Below, piece after piece: positions 26,414 to 35,683 of a DNA stretch of 64,000 nucleotides. A program made the position numbers and the translations under genes. Location of the stretch: contig NZ_FMAH01000021.1 of assembly GCF_900094545.1 (NCBI RefSeq), forward strand, positions 1 through 64,000, in the 5' to 3' direction. The notes beneath the pieces are model-generated. The model saw only the letters and a list, made by a program, of their open reading frames with translations. It did no database searches and was not told the origin of the DNA. Each line of letters begins with the position of its first letter. The stretch's first letter is position 1. The stretch comes from Martinezella miluonensis. Lineage in GTDB: Bacteria; Pseudomonadota; Alphaproteobacteria; Rhizobiales; Rhizobiaceae.

Positions 26414-27129
26414 CGAAAGTGCAGGCCCTCTCGCAGGCGGATCGTGCTAAGCTTGAAGCTGTGATAGGCCACGAGTTCGCCGAGAAGGATCGTCTCCATT
26501 GGGCGCTGACGCACGCCAGCGCCCGCACGCACAAGACGAGCAATTACGAACGACTGGAGTTTCTCGGCGACCGGGTTCTCGGCCTGTGCATCGCCGAACT
26601 TCTGTTCCGGACCTTCGGGACGGCGACCGAAGGGGAGCTTTCCGTCCGATTGAACCAGCTGGTCAGCGCCGAGACCTGCGCCGAGGTCGCCGACGAGATG
26701 CAGCTGCATCTTTATATCCGTACCGGCGCCGACGTGAAGAAGCTGACCGGCAAGCGCATGCTCAACGTGCGCGCCGATGTCGTCGAAAGCCTGATCGCAG
26801 CCCTTTATCTGGATGGCGGCCTCGAAGTGGCCCGCACCTTCATTCTGCGTTATTGGGAGCGTCGGGCGGTTCGGCCCGATGGCGCAAGGCGCGACGCGAA
26901 GACGGAATTGCAGGAATGGGCGCATGCGAAATTCGGCGTCACCCCGGTCTACAGGGTTGATGATCGCAGCGGACCGGATCATGATCCCCGCTTCACGGTG
27001 ACCGTGGAAGTGGCGGGAACCGCGCCCGAAACAGGAATTGAACGCTCCAAGCGTGCGGCCGAACAGGTGGCGGCGACGCGGATTTTGGAGCGCGAAGGTG
27101 TATGGCAGTCTCAGTCGACTGAGAAATGA
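26410..27129 (+). CDS. rnc: Ribonuclease III
   Basis: 239 residues. The signature NYERLEFLGDRVLGL carries the catalytic Glu50 and Asp54, and a C-terminal double-stranded-RNA-binding domain covers about 160-230. It processes rRNA precursors and structured mRNAs. The ATG at 26410 overlaps the lepB stop by four bases, which decides the start over an in-frame ATG at 26365. Confidence 0.96.
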   Translation: MTKVQALSQADRAKLEAVIGHEFAEKDRLHWALTHASARTHKTSNYERLEFLGDRVLGLCIAELLFRTFGTATEGELSVRLNQLVSAETCAEVADEMQLHLYIRTGADVKKLTGKRMLNVRADVVESLIAALYLDGGLEVARTFILRYWERRAVRPDGARRDAKTELQEWAHAKFGVTPVYRVDDRSGPDHDPRFTVTVEVAGTAPETGIERSKRAAEQVAATRILEREGVWQSQSTEK

Positions 27130-27135
27130 CTGCCT

Positions 27136-27257
27136 AGAGCATTTCCAGGAAAAGTGCGTAGCGGTTTTCCGTCCGGAATGCGGAAAGAACAAGAACAGAG
27201 CATTTCCAGGAAAAGGGCGCAGCGGTTTCCATCCGGAATGCGTAAAGAAACAAGAAG
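27136..27257. repeat. Tandem pair of a 61-bp palindromic intergenic repeat
   Basis: AGAGCATTTCCAGGAAAA begins at 27136 and recurs at 27197, a period of 61 bp, with the rest of each unit (GCGGTTTTCC, TCCGGAATGCG, AAAGAA-CAAGAA) also conserved. Each unit contains an imperfect dyad. The units resemble the palindrome inside the iol operon (4148-4193) and share the AGTGCG-AGCGG core with the RIME-like elements. They lie between rnc and era. Confidence 0.85.
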
Positions 27258-27314
27258 ATAGAGTTTTTTCGCGATTCGAAGAAAAGCGGAAAGGCTCTAG
27301 AAACGACGGAAAAG

Positions 27315-28259
27315 ATGACCAATCAGCAAGATACGCCCGCCGATGATGGTGCGGTTGAACATATCGGCCCGACGCATTCCGGCTTCGTGGCTCTCATCGG
27401 CCCGACCAACGCCGGCAAGTCGACCTTGGTCAACCGGCTCGTGGGTGCCAAGGTTTCGATCGTCAGCCACAAGGTGCAGACGACGCGCGCAATCGTCCGC
27501 GGCATCGCCATCCACAACAATGCGCAGATCGTTTTCATGGATACGCCCGGCATCTTCAAGCCGCGCCGCCGGCTCGACCGCGCCATGGTGACCTCTGCCT
27601 GGGGCGGCGCCAAGGATGCCGATCTCATCATGCTGCTCATCGATAGCGAGCGTGGTTTGCGCGGTGATGCCGAAGCCATCCTGGAAGGGCTGAAGGAAGT
27701 CCCGCAGCCGAAAATCCTCGTCCTCAACAAGATCGACCGCGTTCGCCGCGAGGATCTGCTCGCGCTCGCCGCCGCTGCCAATGAGAAGGTCGCCTTCGAC
27801 CAGACCTTCATGATCTCAGCCGAGAACGGCTCCGGCTGCGACGACGTCATGGATTATCTGGCAAAGACCTTGCCGGAAGGCCCCTGGTATTATCCCGAAG
27901 ACCAGATCTCCGATCTGCCGATGCGGCAGCTCGCCGCCGAAATCACGCGCGAAAAGCTGTTCCTGCGCCTGCATCAGGAACTTCCATATTCCTCGCATGT
28001 CGAGACGGAAAAGTGGGAAGAGCGCAAGGATGGCTCCGTTCGGATCGAGCAGGTCATCTATGTCGAGCGCGAGAGCCAGAAGAAGATTGCGCTGGGCAAG
28101 GGCGGTGAGGCGATCAAATCGATCTCGACCGCATCGCGCAAGGAGCTCTCCGAGATATTGGAGCAGCCTGTGCATCTCTTTCTCTTCGTCAAGGTACGCG
28201 AGAATTGGGGAGACGATCCCGAGCGCTTCCGGGAAATGGGCCTCGACTTCCCTCGCTGA
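27315..28259 (+). CDS. era: GTPase Era
   Basis: 314 residues. G1 is GPTNAGKS, G3 DTPGIF and G4 NKIDR in the N-terminal GTPase domain, and the C-terminal KH domain contains ALGKGGEAIKSI. Era binds 16S rRNA and assists small-subunit assembly. The N-terminus is about 20 residues longer than in enteric Era, as usual in rhizobia. It lies 185 bp after rnc because of the tandem repeat. Confidence 0.96.
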   Translation: MTNQQDTPADDGAVEHIGPTHSGFVALIGPTNAGKSTLVNRLVGAKVSIVSHKVQTTRAIVRGIAIHNNAQIVFMDTPGIFKPRRRLDRAMVTSAWGGAKDADLIMLLIDSERGLRGDAEAILEGLKEVPQPKILVLNKIDRVRREDLLALAAAANEKVAFDQTFMISAENGSGCDDVMDYLAKTLPEGPWYYPEDQISDLPMRQLAAEITREKLFLRLHQELPYSSHVETEKWEERKDGSVRIEQVIYVERESQKKIALGKGGEAIKSISTASRKELSEILEQPVHLFLFVKVRENWGDDPERFREMGLDFPR

Positions 28260-28344
28260 TGGAACTTCGCTTCGCTGAATGCTTTATATTGCAACAGTTT
28301 ATCGGGCACATTGCCTGAGCTGATGCAACTCAGTGGAGCGTTTC

Positions 28345-29190
28345 ATGGCGAAAGCGGCGACGTATGCGTCGCGACCGCCATGCGAGCAATGTCCGTTGCG
28401 ATCTCTCCCGCATTTCCGGGAATTCGAACGCGATGAGCTCAATTTCGTCAGCGGTTTCTAGAAGGGCGAGCTGCTTGTCGATGCAGCGCCACGATCTTCC
28501 TCGAGGGTGCACATAGCGCCCATCTCTTCACCATCCTGTCCCGCTGGGGCTTTCGCTATAAGACGCTTGAGGACGGCCGCCGGCAGGTTCTGAACTATGT
28601 GATGCCTGGCGATCTGATCGGGTTGCAAGGCTCGATCATGGGGGAGATGCGTCATTCGACGGAAGCGCTCTCGCCGGTTTTGCTCTGCGTTTTCGAGCGC
28701 ACGGAATTGATGACGCTTTACAATTCCTATCCGTCACTTGCATTCGACCTCACTTGGATTGCGGCGCGCGAAGAACGGATATTAGATGAGCATCGAGCGC
28801 CGATCGGCTCACGAACGGGCAACCTATCTCATTGCCTATCTCTATCAGCGCGCCAGCGCACTTCGCCTGCTCAAAGGCAGCAAGATCATTCCGATCACGC
28901 AGCGGCATGTTGCCGATACGCTCGGTCTCTCCGTCGTTCATACCAATAAGACATTGAAAAAGTTGGCTGACCGAGGACTGATTCTCTGGCAGGAGCGCGG
29001 TTGCGGCGTTCTGGATGCGAAAGGTCTCGCAGATATGGCGGGCTGGGACGGACTTGATTCGGGCAAGCGCCCCCTTCATTTGATGACAATTATTGTTACC
29101 GGCGACATGTCTTTTTTTAATATCGGCCTCAACTGTATCAGCTTAGATTACTATTGCCGTCACTTTTCGACCAGTTTCACCCTTTACTAA
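28345..29190 (+). pseudogene. Decayed Crp/Fnr-family regulator gene
   Basis: The reading starts MAKAATYASRPPCEQCPLRS, a Fnr/FixK-like cysteine-containing N-terminus. It meets an in-frame TAG at 28459-28461 after NFVSGF, continues in the same frame for about 12 codons, then needs a one-base shift near 28488 to recover TIFLEGAHSAHLFTIL and the cyclic-nucleotide-binding fold. A further shift near 28787 recovers ERRSAHERATYLIAYLYQRA and the Crp helix-turn-helix (ITQRHVADTLGLSVVHTNKT). One nonsense and two frameshift lesions make function unlikely. The C-terminal reading frame runs to 29190, past the natural domain end near 29060. Confidence 0.82.
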
Positions 29191-29415
29191 CCCCGGCGGC
29201 AAAAGCGATGGGAGCACGATGACGAGCCCATAGTCCCGCATTGTAAAAAGTGCGAAGCGGGTTGTCGGCGAAGTCATGTCATAGCAGACCGAGCCAGAAC
29301 GGATGGGAGAAAACCATCCATTCAATACGGGCCGATGATCGGCGCCGGAGGGATAGATGTGGAATTTCTTAATGGAGCGCACCGCTCGGCGCACGCATGC
29401 ATGGATGGCGTTGAA

Positions 29416-29790
29416 ATGACGTTTCAACGGGTCCTAATTCTCGAAGACAATCTCATTATTGCGATGGAGGCGGAGGAAATACTGCGTCTTGTCGGGATTG
29501 GGCAAGTCGAGATCGCCTCGAATCTGGAACAGGCGGTCAACGCCATTCATTCCGATAACTATGATTTTGCGATGCTGGACGTCAATCTCGGGGAGTCGAC
29601 AAGCTTTGGCTTTGCCCGTCTGCTGATGGATCGGGGAATCGCCTTCGGCTTCGTCAGCGGCTACCCCGACACACTCGATTTCCCGCCGGACCTGCAGCAT
29701 GTGCCGCTTTTGAACAAGCCTTTCGACGAGCAGTCCATGCGCCTCTTTGTTCAGGCGCTGGCGGAGGCCGGCAAATCCTCAGCCATGTGA
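29416..29790 (+). CDS. Single-domain response regulator
   Basis: 124 residues, receiver domain only. LILEDN provides the acidic pocket, FAMLDVNLGES the phospho-accepting Asp and LLNKPFD the conserved Lys. There is no output domain. Such receivers in alphaproteobacteria act as phosphate sinks or protein-interaction switches, often with HWE/HisKA_2 kinases. No kinase is adjacent. The start is uncertain: ATG at 29401 and 29335 are in frame; 29416 gives the most family-like N-terminus. Confidence 0.82.
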   Translation: MTFQRVLILEDNLIIAMEAEEILRLVGIGQVEIASNLEQAVNAIHSDNYDFAMLDVNLGESTSFGFARLLMDRGIAFGFVSGYPDTLDFPPDLQHVPLLNKPFDEQSMRLFVQALAEAGKSSAM

Positions 29791-29850
29791 CAGCCGCTGC
29801 CATTTGTCCTAAACTCGAATCGCGACAATCCTCTTGAGGCAGACCAGCCG

Positions 29851-30630
29851 ATGCAGTGGCAGGACCACGCGATCATCTTGGGCGTCAAGCGCCTTGGAGA
29901 AACCAGCGTCATCGCCGAGGTGATGACGCGGGCGCGGGGCCGGCATATGGGCATGGTGCGAGGAGGGCGATCTCGCTCCATGCAACCGGTGCTGCAGGCC
30001 GGCAATCTGGTCGAGGTGACCTGGCGTGCGAGGCTGCATGAGCATCTTGGCGAATTCCGTATGGAGCCAGTCGCGCTGCGAGCGGCGCGGCTGATGGAGA
30101 CTGCGACTGCTGTCTATGGCGTGCAGGCAATGGGCGCGCTTCTGCGGCTGCTGCCGGAGCGCGATCCGCACCCGCATCTTTACGATGCGCTCGATGTCAT
30201 CCTTGAAAATCTGCAGAACCCGGCGGATGCCGGTGAACTCTTCGTGCGCTTCGAACTCGCCGTGCTGAACGATCTCGGCTTCGGCCTCGACCTGACCGAG
30301 TGTGCGGCGACAGGCATACGCGAAGACCTTGCATTCGTCTCGCCAAAGACCGGGCGGGCCGTCTGCCGTGCGGCGGGTGCGCCATGGGCCGACAAGATGT
30401 TGGCCTTGCCGCCTTTCCTTGTGGCCGGAGCCGTGGTCGCGGCCGATAGCGAAAGCCTTTCAGCGGCCTTCCGGCTGACGGGCTTCTTCCTGCATCGCCA
30501 TGTCTACGAGCCTCGCGGCATTCAGATCGCCGCGGCGCGCGATGGCTTTATTCAGGCGGCATTGAAAGCGTTGAATGCGGCATCCCTGGAAATGCCGCAG
30601 GAGCGGCCGGCCGCTGCCGCCAAAATATAG
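29851..30630 (+). CDS. recO: DNA repair protein RecO
   Basis: 259 residues. The N-terminal OB-fold ([20 protein letters not shown] through [10 protein letters not shown]) is followed by a helical C-terminal region. RecO loads RecA with RecR onto SSB-coated gaps. It lies 60 bases after the receiver gene and ends directly at a palindromic repeat. Its place after era is conserved in rhizobia. Confidence 0.92.
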   Translation: MQWQDHAIILGVKRLGETSVIAEVMTRARGRHMGMVRGGRSRSMQPVLQAGNLVEVTWRARLHEHLGEFRMEPVALRAARLMETATAVYGVQAMGALLRLLPERDPHPHLYDALDVILENLQNPADAGELFVRFELAVLNDLGFGLDLTECAATGIREDLAFVSPKTGRAVCRAAGAPWADKMLALPPFLVAGAVVAADSESLSAAFRLTGFFLHRHVYEPRGIQIAAARDGFIQAALKALNAASLEMPQERPAAAAKI

Positions 30631-30670
30631 AGCATGATCCCGTAAGTGCGCAGCGGGCAAGATCATGCTC
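30630..30670. repeat. Short palindromic repeat after recO
   Basis: GAGCATGATC (30630-30639) and GATCATGCTC (30661-30670) are perfect 10-bp arms around a core with AAGTGCGCAGCGG, the core shared with the other intergenic repeats of this window. The first base overlaps the recO stop. It may also serve as a terminator-like hairpin. Confidence 0.75.
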
Positions 30671-30703
30671 AAGGCATGATTCCAAGCGGAAAGACCGCTC
30701 GCT

Positions 30704-31384
30704 TCAAACAGCCATGTTCGACGCCGCCGACATCACCTCCCGTGGGGCGGGAATGCCGAACATATGACGACCGGCCTCTTCGGCCTCGGTGAAGCACCAG
30801 CGGATGACGCCATCCCGATCGAGCAGGAATTCGCCGACGAGCTGGCCTTCGCCTGTGGCAACCATATGTTTGTCGTCCTCCGTGATTTCATAGCCGTCCG
30901 CCTTGTCGAGGAACTCCATCGCTGTCATCGGATCCATAGGCTGGGGAAGTTCGCCCGGCATGTCGAGGCGCATCGACCGCACGGCACTTATGCCGACCTT
31001 ACGCGGCCAGTCGGTCTCATCCTCGGTGAACTGGACATTCGGCAGGCCGAAGGCCCTGTGCGATACCCGCTCCGGATCGGAAGCGGCCAGCAGATTGGGA
31101 AGCGGATGGTACCGAAAGTAAAGCCGGGCGCGTTCGATCGGTGTGTTGACGACGGTCAGGCTGTCGATGCCTTTCTCCTGCAGGGCACCCGTGAGTTCGG
31201 ACATCGCGGCGATCTGACGGCGGCAGAAGGGACAATGCAGTCCTCGAAACAATCCCACAAGCACCGGCCTCTGGCCGCGAAAATCGTCGATGGCGATCTT
31301 GCCCTGGCGAGTGATCGCATCCAGCACGACATTCGGCGCGCGATCTCCCGGCTGCAATGGTCTTTCGGTGTGGTTCTCCTGCAT
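30704..31384 (-). CDS. Peroxiredoxin/thioredoxin-fold (AhpC-TSA/Redoxin) protein
   Basis: 226 residues. The thioredoxin-like fold has a CxxC site (LHCPFCRRQ) near residue 53, where peroxiredoxins have the peroxidatic Cys. GDRAPNVVLDAIT and FRGLHCPFC follow the AhpC-TSA pattern, and a longer C-terminal part is specific to this subgroup. It probably reduces peroxides or disulfides in the cytoplasm, as no signal peptide is seen. GGGAGG precedes the ATG. It is convergent with recO. Confidence 0.8.
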   Translation of the reverse strand: MQENHTERPLQPGDRAPNVVLDAITRQGKIAIDDFRGQRPVLVGLFRGLHCPFCRRQIAAMSELTGALQEKGIDSLTVVNTPIERARLYFRYHPLPNLLAASDPERVSHRAFGLPNVQFTEDETDWPRKVGISAVRSMRLDMPGELPQPMDPMTAMEFLDKADGYEITEDDKHMVATGEGQLVGEFLLDRDGVIRWCFTEAEEAGRHMFGIPAPREVMSAASNMAV

Positions 31385-31457
31385 GTTTCGTTCCTCCCTT
31401 TATGTGCTTGAATTGGTTCTCCCAACAGATCTCCGGCGACCGTCACAACGAGGACAG

Positions 31458-34400
31458 TCAGTCGAGAAACGGCAAGACGACGAGCGTGCCTGGATCGAGG
31501 TTGTGGCGCACGCATACATCCTGCGCCAGCGTGAAGAATCGCTCCGCCTCGGCCAGGTCGTCATGTTCCAGGCTTAGTGTCGCCAAGCCATCATAGCATG
31601 GAAACAGCAGTTGCGGTTCATCGATTTCCTTCGCAACCTCAAGGGCTTCTTCATAATATTTGCGCGCGAGCTTCGGCTGCCCGTGACATTGATGGATCTG
31701 GCCGAGAACGATCAAGGGGACTGAAAGGTGGTCGCGCTGATCGAGCGCCCGGTCTATTTCCACCGCTTTCTCGGCTGCCGGCACACCCTCGGCGGCGCAG
31801 CGGTCGGTAAAGGTACAGCAGGAAACGGCGAGGTTGGCGAGGAGACGCGCCTGGAAGCCGAGATCGCCGATGCGGGTCGCGACCTCCAGCCCGCGCCGGC
31901 AGATCCTGATGGCGTTGGCTGGATCCACAATAGTGTAGAGCACGCCGAGATTGGAATAGGCGCGACAGGCGGCACTTTGGAGATCGGCCTTTTCGGCGAC
32001 GGTGAGGCTGTGCTCCACTTCCTGCACGGCATCGCGGCGGCGGCCAAGCCGCGCAAGCGCTACGCCCTTGGTGTTCAGGGCCTCCGCCATGGCGCGCGCC
32101 GCCTCTCGTCCGGACTCGGTCGTTCCGTCAAGGGGGAGCGTTTGCAGGCGTTGTAGGGCCTGCGTCGCCCATTCTGCTGCTGCCGCCTGGTCGCCCATGC
32201 GGAAGGCAAGATGGCCGCGCTCCTGCAGGAGATGCGCGTGTTCGACCGGCGCATCGATCGTTGCAATCATGGCTTCCGCCTCGGCGCAATGCGCCTCCGC
32301 TTGATCGCGACGCCCCGCCTCGAGATGCAGCCGGCCGATTTTGCGCAATATCCTCGCTGTCGCGATCCGATCGTCTCCTGTGCGATAGATCGCTAGCGCT
32401 CGCTGATAATGGTTCAACGCGGCGTCGCGGCGGCCGGCGGGGCCGCAGAGATCGCCCAGACGCTCCAGCAGCGCCAATTGTTCCGGTGCCACCTCCGGCT
32501 CGTTTTCGAAGGCTGCGAGCGCCTGGCGGTAAAGGCGCATCGCGTCGTCATTGGCGTAGGTCTTGCGTGCGAGATCGCCGGCCGCCATCAGATAGGCGGC
32601 CCCCTTCGTCTTCTCGGTGGTCAGGCTGAAGTGATGGCCGAGTTGCGCCAGATGCTCGGGCCGGTCCGGCACCGCGCCATATTGGCGTTCCAGAACCCGG
32701 CCGATCCGGTGATGCAGCTCCATGCGCCGTTGCAGCAGGAGATTATGGTAGATGACGTCGTGCAGCAAGGACTGGCTGAAGCGGTAGGTGGGAGAAGCAC
32801 CGGCATCCGGCCCGCGTAATTCCTCGATGATATCGGCATCGCAGAGATAGTCCAACGCGGCGTCGATGGCAGCCGGTTCGGTGACGACACTGCGCAGTAG
32901 AGCGGTGTCGAACTTCGGGCCGACCACCGCCGCCTCCTGCGCCAGCCGTCTGATCTCCTGCGGAAGACGATCGACACGGGCGAGCAATAGGGCCTGCAGA
33001 TTGACCGGAATATCGACATCCGTCTCTTCCGCCGCGATTTCCCAACGCAGGCCGTCATTGTGCAATCTGCCCATGTCGATCAATCCCCGAAGGATCTCTT
33101 CGATGAAGAGCGGATTGCCACCGGCACGATCAAGGATGCGCTTACCCATCGCGGCCGGCAGCTTGCCATGGCTCCCGCCGAAAAAGGCAGCGAGCAGCTT
33201 CTGCCCGTCGGCTGCGATGAGCGGACCGAGACGCTGCACGGTAACGCTGACGCGGTTGGAGTCCAGCGGATCGATCTGCGATGTCGGCCGGTAGATCGCA
33301 AGTAGCATCAGCCGGCTGCGCTCCAGCCGATCCATCATGAAGCGAAGCACTTCCAGCGAGGCGGCATCAGCCCAATGCAGATCCTCGATGACAAGCAGCA
33401 GCGGACCTTGCGCCAGCCGCCGCTCGAAGACGGTGCGCACCGCATAGAAGATCTGCCGGCGCAATTGCTCCGGCTCGATGTGCCGCAGCGCTCCGCTCGG
33501 ATCGCCGAGACCGAGGACATGCAGAAAGAGCGGCAAAAGCCCGTCGACATCTTCCTGCGTGAGATCGAGCGCGCGGAACCCCGTCGCCAGCAATTGCCGT
33601 GTCCTGTCGAGATTGTCGCGCTCGCCAATGCCGTAGGCACTGCGCACGACCGCGGCAAGCGTCCCATAAGACTGTTCGCCGAGAGGCGAGCAGGTCGCTT
33701 TGCGGATGGCAAGACCCTGAAAGCGCTCCGCATTGCCGGCAATTCTAATGAACTCGTTGACCAGCCGCGACTTGCCGATACCTGCGTCGCCGATGAGGCG
33801 GACGAGTTGTGCCGCACCGTCGCAGGCAAGGTCGAGGCAGGCCAGCAGTCGCGACAATTCCGTATCCCGTCCGATCATCGGTGCCTGAAGGCCGAAACTC
33901 TCGAGGCCGCGTGCCGTATGCGGCGCTTCCAGCGGTCCCGTCAGCCGATGGACAAGCACATTGCCGCTTTTGCCGCGTAAGGCTTGGGCGCCGAGATTTT
34001 CGAAGGCGAAGGCATGGCGGGTAAGGCGATAGGTCAGCGGCCCGACGAGAATATCGTTTTCGCCTGCCATGGATTGCAGGCGTTGGGCAGTATTCACCGT
34101 GTCGCCGGTCACGGAATAGGATTTTGTGCTGACGGCACCGAAGCCGCCGGTGACGACGGGGCCGCTGTTGATGCCGACATGCAGACGCAGCGGCACGCCG
34201 GCACGGGGTTGCCAGCGCTCGCCCACCCGCGTCGCCCGATCGATCATATCGAGTGCTGCGTTCAGTGCCCGCACCGGATCGTCTTCATGAGCAACCGGCG
34301 CGCCGAACAGAGCCAGCAGCGCATCGCCGACGAACTTGTCGACGAAGCCGCCATAAGCCTCGACGGCCTGCGTCATTTCCTCGAACAAGTCGTTCTGCAA

Positions 34401-34703
34401 CACCCGCATGACTTCCGGATCGATCTGCTCGCTCAATGTCGTGAAGCCGCAGAGATCCGCAAAAAGCACGGTTACCGGCCGCCGGTCGGCATCGCCGTCA
34501 GATTTTGTCGGTGTAGTCTCGATGTTGGGCTTGGCAGCGGGTAGGACTTTGTCGGAAATCGCGGCGCCGCATTGGGGACAGAAGGCAAAATCAGGCTGGC
34601 GGGGATAGCCGCATGCGGCGCAAGCGATAGGCTGCCTTGCCCCGCATCGCGGACAGAAAGCAAAGCCGCTCTGAATATCGAAACCGCAGCCGGCGCACTC
34701 CAT
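31458..34703 (-). CDS. Adenylate cyclase with zinc-ribbon, ATPase and TPR domains
   Basis: 1081 residues. Two zinc ribbons (1-50; four Cys pairs such as CAGC and CPRC) are followed by a class III cyclase domain (about 73-255). Metal Asp83 and Asp127, Lys194, Asp201 and the transition-state Asn and Arg in GDTVNTAQRLQ all look intact. An AAA/STAND ATPase follows (GDAGIGKS near 305-312; LLLVIEDLHWAD near 440), and the C-terminal half is TPR repeats (about 700-1050). This architecture is common in rhizobia; it probably couples a sensed partner to cAMP production. GTG at 34712 is in frame, but ATG at 34703 has GAGG upstream. Confidence 0.88.
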   Translation of the reverse strand: MECAGCGFDIQSGFAFCPRCGARQPIACAACGYPRQPDFAFCPQCGAAISDKVLPAAKPNIETTPTKSDGDADRRPVTVLFADLCGFTTLSEQIDPEVMRVLQNDLFEEMTQAVEAYGGFVDKFVGDALLALFGAPVAHEDDPVRALNAALDMIDRATRVGERWQPRAGVPLRLHVGINSGPVVTGGFGAVSTKSYSVTGDTVNTAQRLQSMAGENDILVGPLTYRLTRHAFAFENLGAQALRGKSGNVLVHRLTGPLEAPHTARGLESFGLQAPMIGRDTELSRLLACLDLACDGAAQLVRLIGDAGIGKSRLVNEFIRIAGNAERFQGLAIRKATCSPLGEQSYGTLAAVVRSAYGIGERDNLDRTRQLLATGFRALDLTQEDVDGLLPLFLHVLGLGDPSGALRHIEPEQLRRQIFYAVRTVFERRLAQGPLLLVIEDLHWADAASLEVLRFMMDRLERSRLMLLAIYRPTSQIDPLDSNRVSVTVQRLGPLIAADGQKLLAAFFGGSHGKLPAAMGKRILDRAGGNPLFIEEILRGLIDMGRLHNDGLRWEIAAEETDVDIPVNLQALLLARVDRLPQEIRRLAQEAAVVGPKFDTALLRSVVTEPAAIDAALDYLCDADIIEELRGPDAGASPTYRFSQSLLHDVIYHNLLLQRRMELHHRIGRVLERQYGAVPDRPEHLAQLGHHFSLTTEKTKGAAYLMAAGDLARKTYANDDAMRLYRQALAAFENEPEVAPEQLALLERLGDLCGPAGRRDAALNHYQRALAIYRTGDDRIATARILRKIGRLHLEAGRRDQAEAHCAEAEAMIATIDAPVEHAHLLQERGHLAFRMGDQAAAAEWATQALQRLQTLPLDGTTESGREAARAMAEALNTKGVALARLGRRRDAVQEVEHSLTVAEKADLQSAACRAYSNLGVLYTIVDPANAIRICRRGLEVATRIGDLGFQARLLANLAVSCCTFTDRCAAEGVPAAEKAVEIDRALDQRDHLSVPLIVLGQIHQCHGQPKLARKYYEEALEVAKEIDEPQLLFPCYDGLATLSLEHDDLAEAERFFTLAQDVCVRHNLDPGTLVVLPFLD

Positions 34704-34825
34704 CGGACGCACCTCGCCAAAGCCCGTGCGCCATGGCTATCTTAGCCGCAACCGACGGGTTCAAAATGAGCGATAAGCATGCGCCTGCTGCGTTAGGTCC
34801 GCAAGCTAAACAAACGGCGGAACGA

Positions 34826-35674
34826 CTAGCGCCGCTTGAGAGCCCAGCCCTCCGGCCGTTCCTCGAGCACGGTGACCGTATCGCCGATCTTGACCGAGCC
34901 ATCGCCGCGCGGCACCGCGTTCCAGCCGAAGAGCGGGCCGGGAACGCGACGGTCCGCCGACATGCGGATGCGGCCCATGGCCAGCATCGGATTCGGCACG
35001 TCGCGCGAGCCGGTCTTCTGGTCCTGTGTCGTCATGATGCAGCGCGAGCAGGGCTTGACCAGATCGAGGCGGATGCCTCCGACCTCAATTGCCGCCCAGC
35101 GGTCCTCCGGCCAATCCTCATCGATATCGATGACGATATTGGGCCGGAAGCGCTCCATGCCGACAGCGCCTTCGCCATGAGCGGCGAGATTGGCGTTGAG
35201 CGCCTTCAGCGAGCCGGTTGTGGTGACGAGGATCTGATAGCCGTCGACGAAGGTGACGGTCGAATCCTCTCCCGCCCATTCCGGGCTCGCGAGGCGCTTG
35301 GCTAGCCTGTCGAAGAAAACCATCCTGACCTCACGGCCAAGCCAGCCGGACAGGGCCTTGTTGGTCTCCTCATCGGCAACGGAGGCGCTGACCTCGGATT
35401 TCCACACGACGACATCCATGCGGTTGTCGGGATGCGGCGGCGGCACGATGATGTCGGGCTTGCCCTCCATCTTCAGGCGCAGATAGGAAGGGCCGGGCTC
35501 GATATCGATCTGCGCCAGCGCCTGCAATTCACGCTGGGTGATGAACTGACCGGAAGGATCGACCAGCATGGCTCGGCGATCGCCGGCCAGACCAAAGGCG
35601 TCGATGGCAGCCGACGGAATGGCGATGCCGCGTGCGCTCTTGAGCGGGTAGATGAAAAGATCGCTGACGCGCAT
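34826..35674 (-). CDS. MOSC-domain protein
   Basis: 282 residues. An N-terminal MOSC_N beta-barrel (LFIYPLKSARGI) is followed by the MOSC domain with PCSRCIMTTQDQKTG; the Cys is the proposed sulfur or molybdenum-cofactor ligand, as in mARC/YcbX-type proteins. YcbX-like proteins reduce N-hydroxylated compounds using an electron carrier. The next gene (HD protein, 35684) ends 9 bases upstream on the same strand, suggesting an operon. Confidence 0.88.
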   Translation of the reverse strand: MRVSDLFIYPLKSARGIAIPSAAIDAFGLAGDRRAMLVDPSGQFITQRELQALAQIDIEPGPSYLRLKMEGKPDIIVPPPHPDNRMDVVVWKSEVSASVADEETNKALSGWLGREVRMVFFDRLAKRLASPEWAGEDSTVTFVDGYQILVTTTGSLKALNANLAAHGEGAVGMERFRPNIVIDIDEDWPEDRWAAIEVGGIRLDLVKPCSRCIMTTQDQKTGSRDVPNPMLAMGRIRMSADRRVPGPLFGWNAVPRGDGSVKIGDTVTVLEERPEGWALKRR

Positions 35675-35683
35675 GGATAGCCC

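Noticed and set aside
27136..27257. Possible CRISPR array
   Set aside because: Only two adjacent units of 61 bp without spacers and no cas genes; it is a tandem palindromic repeat.
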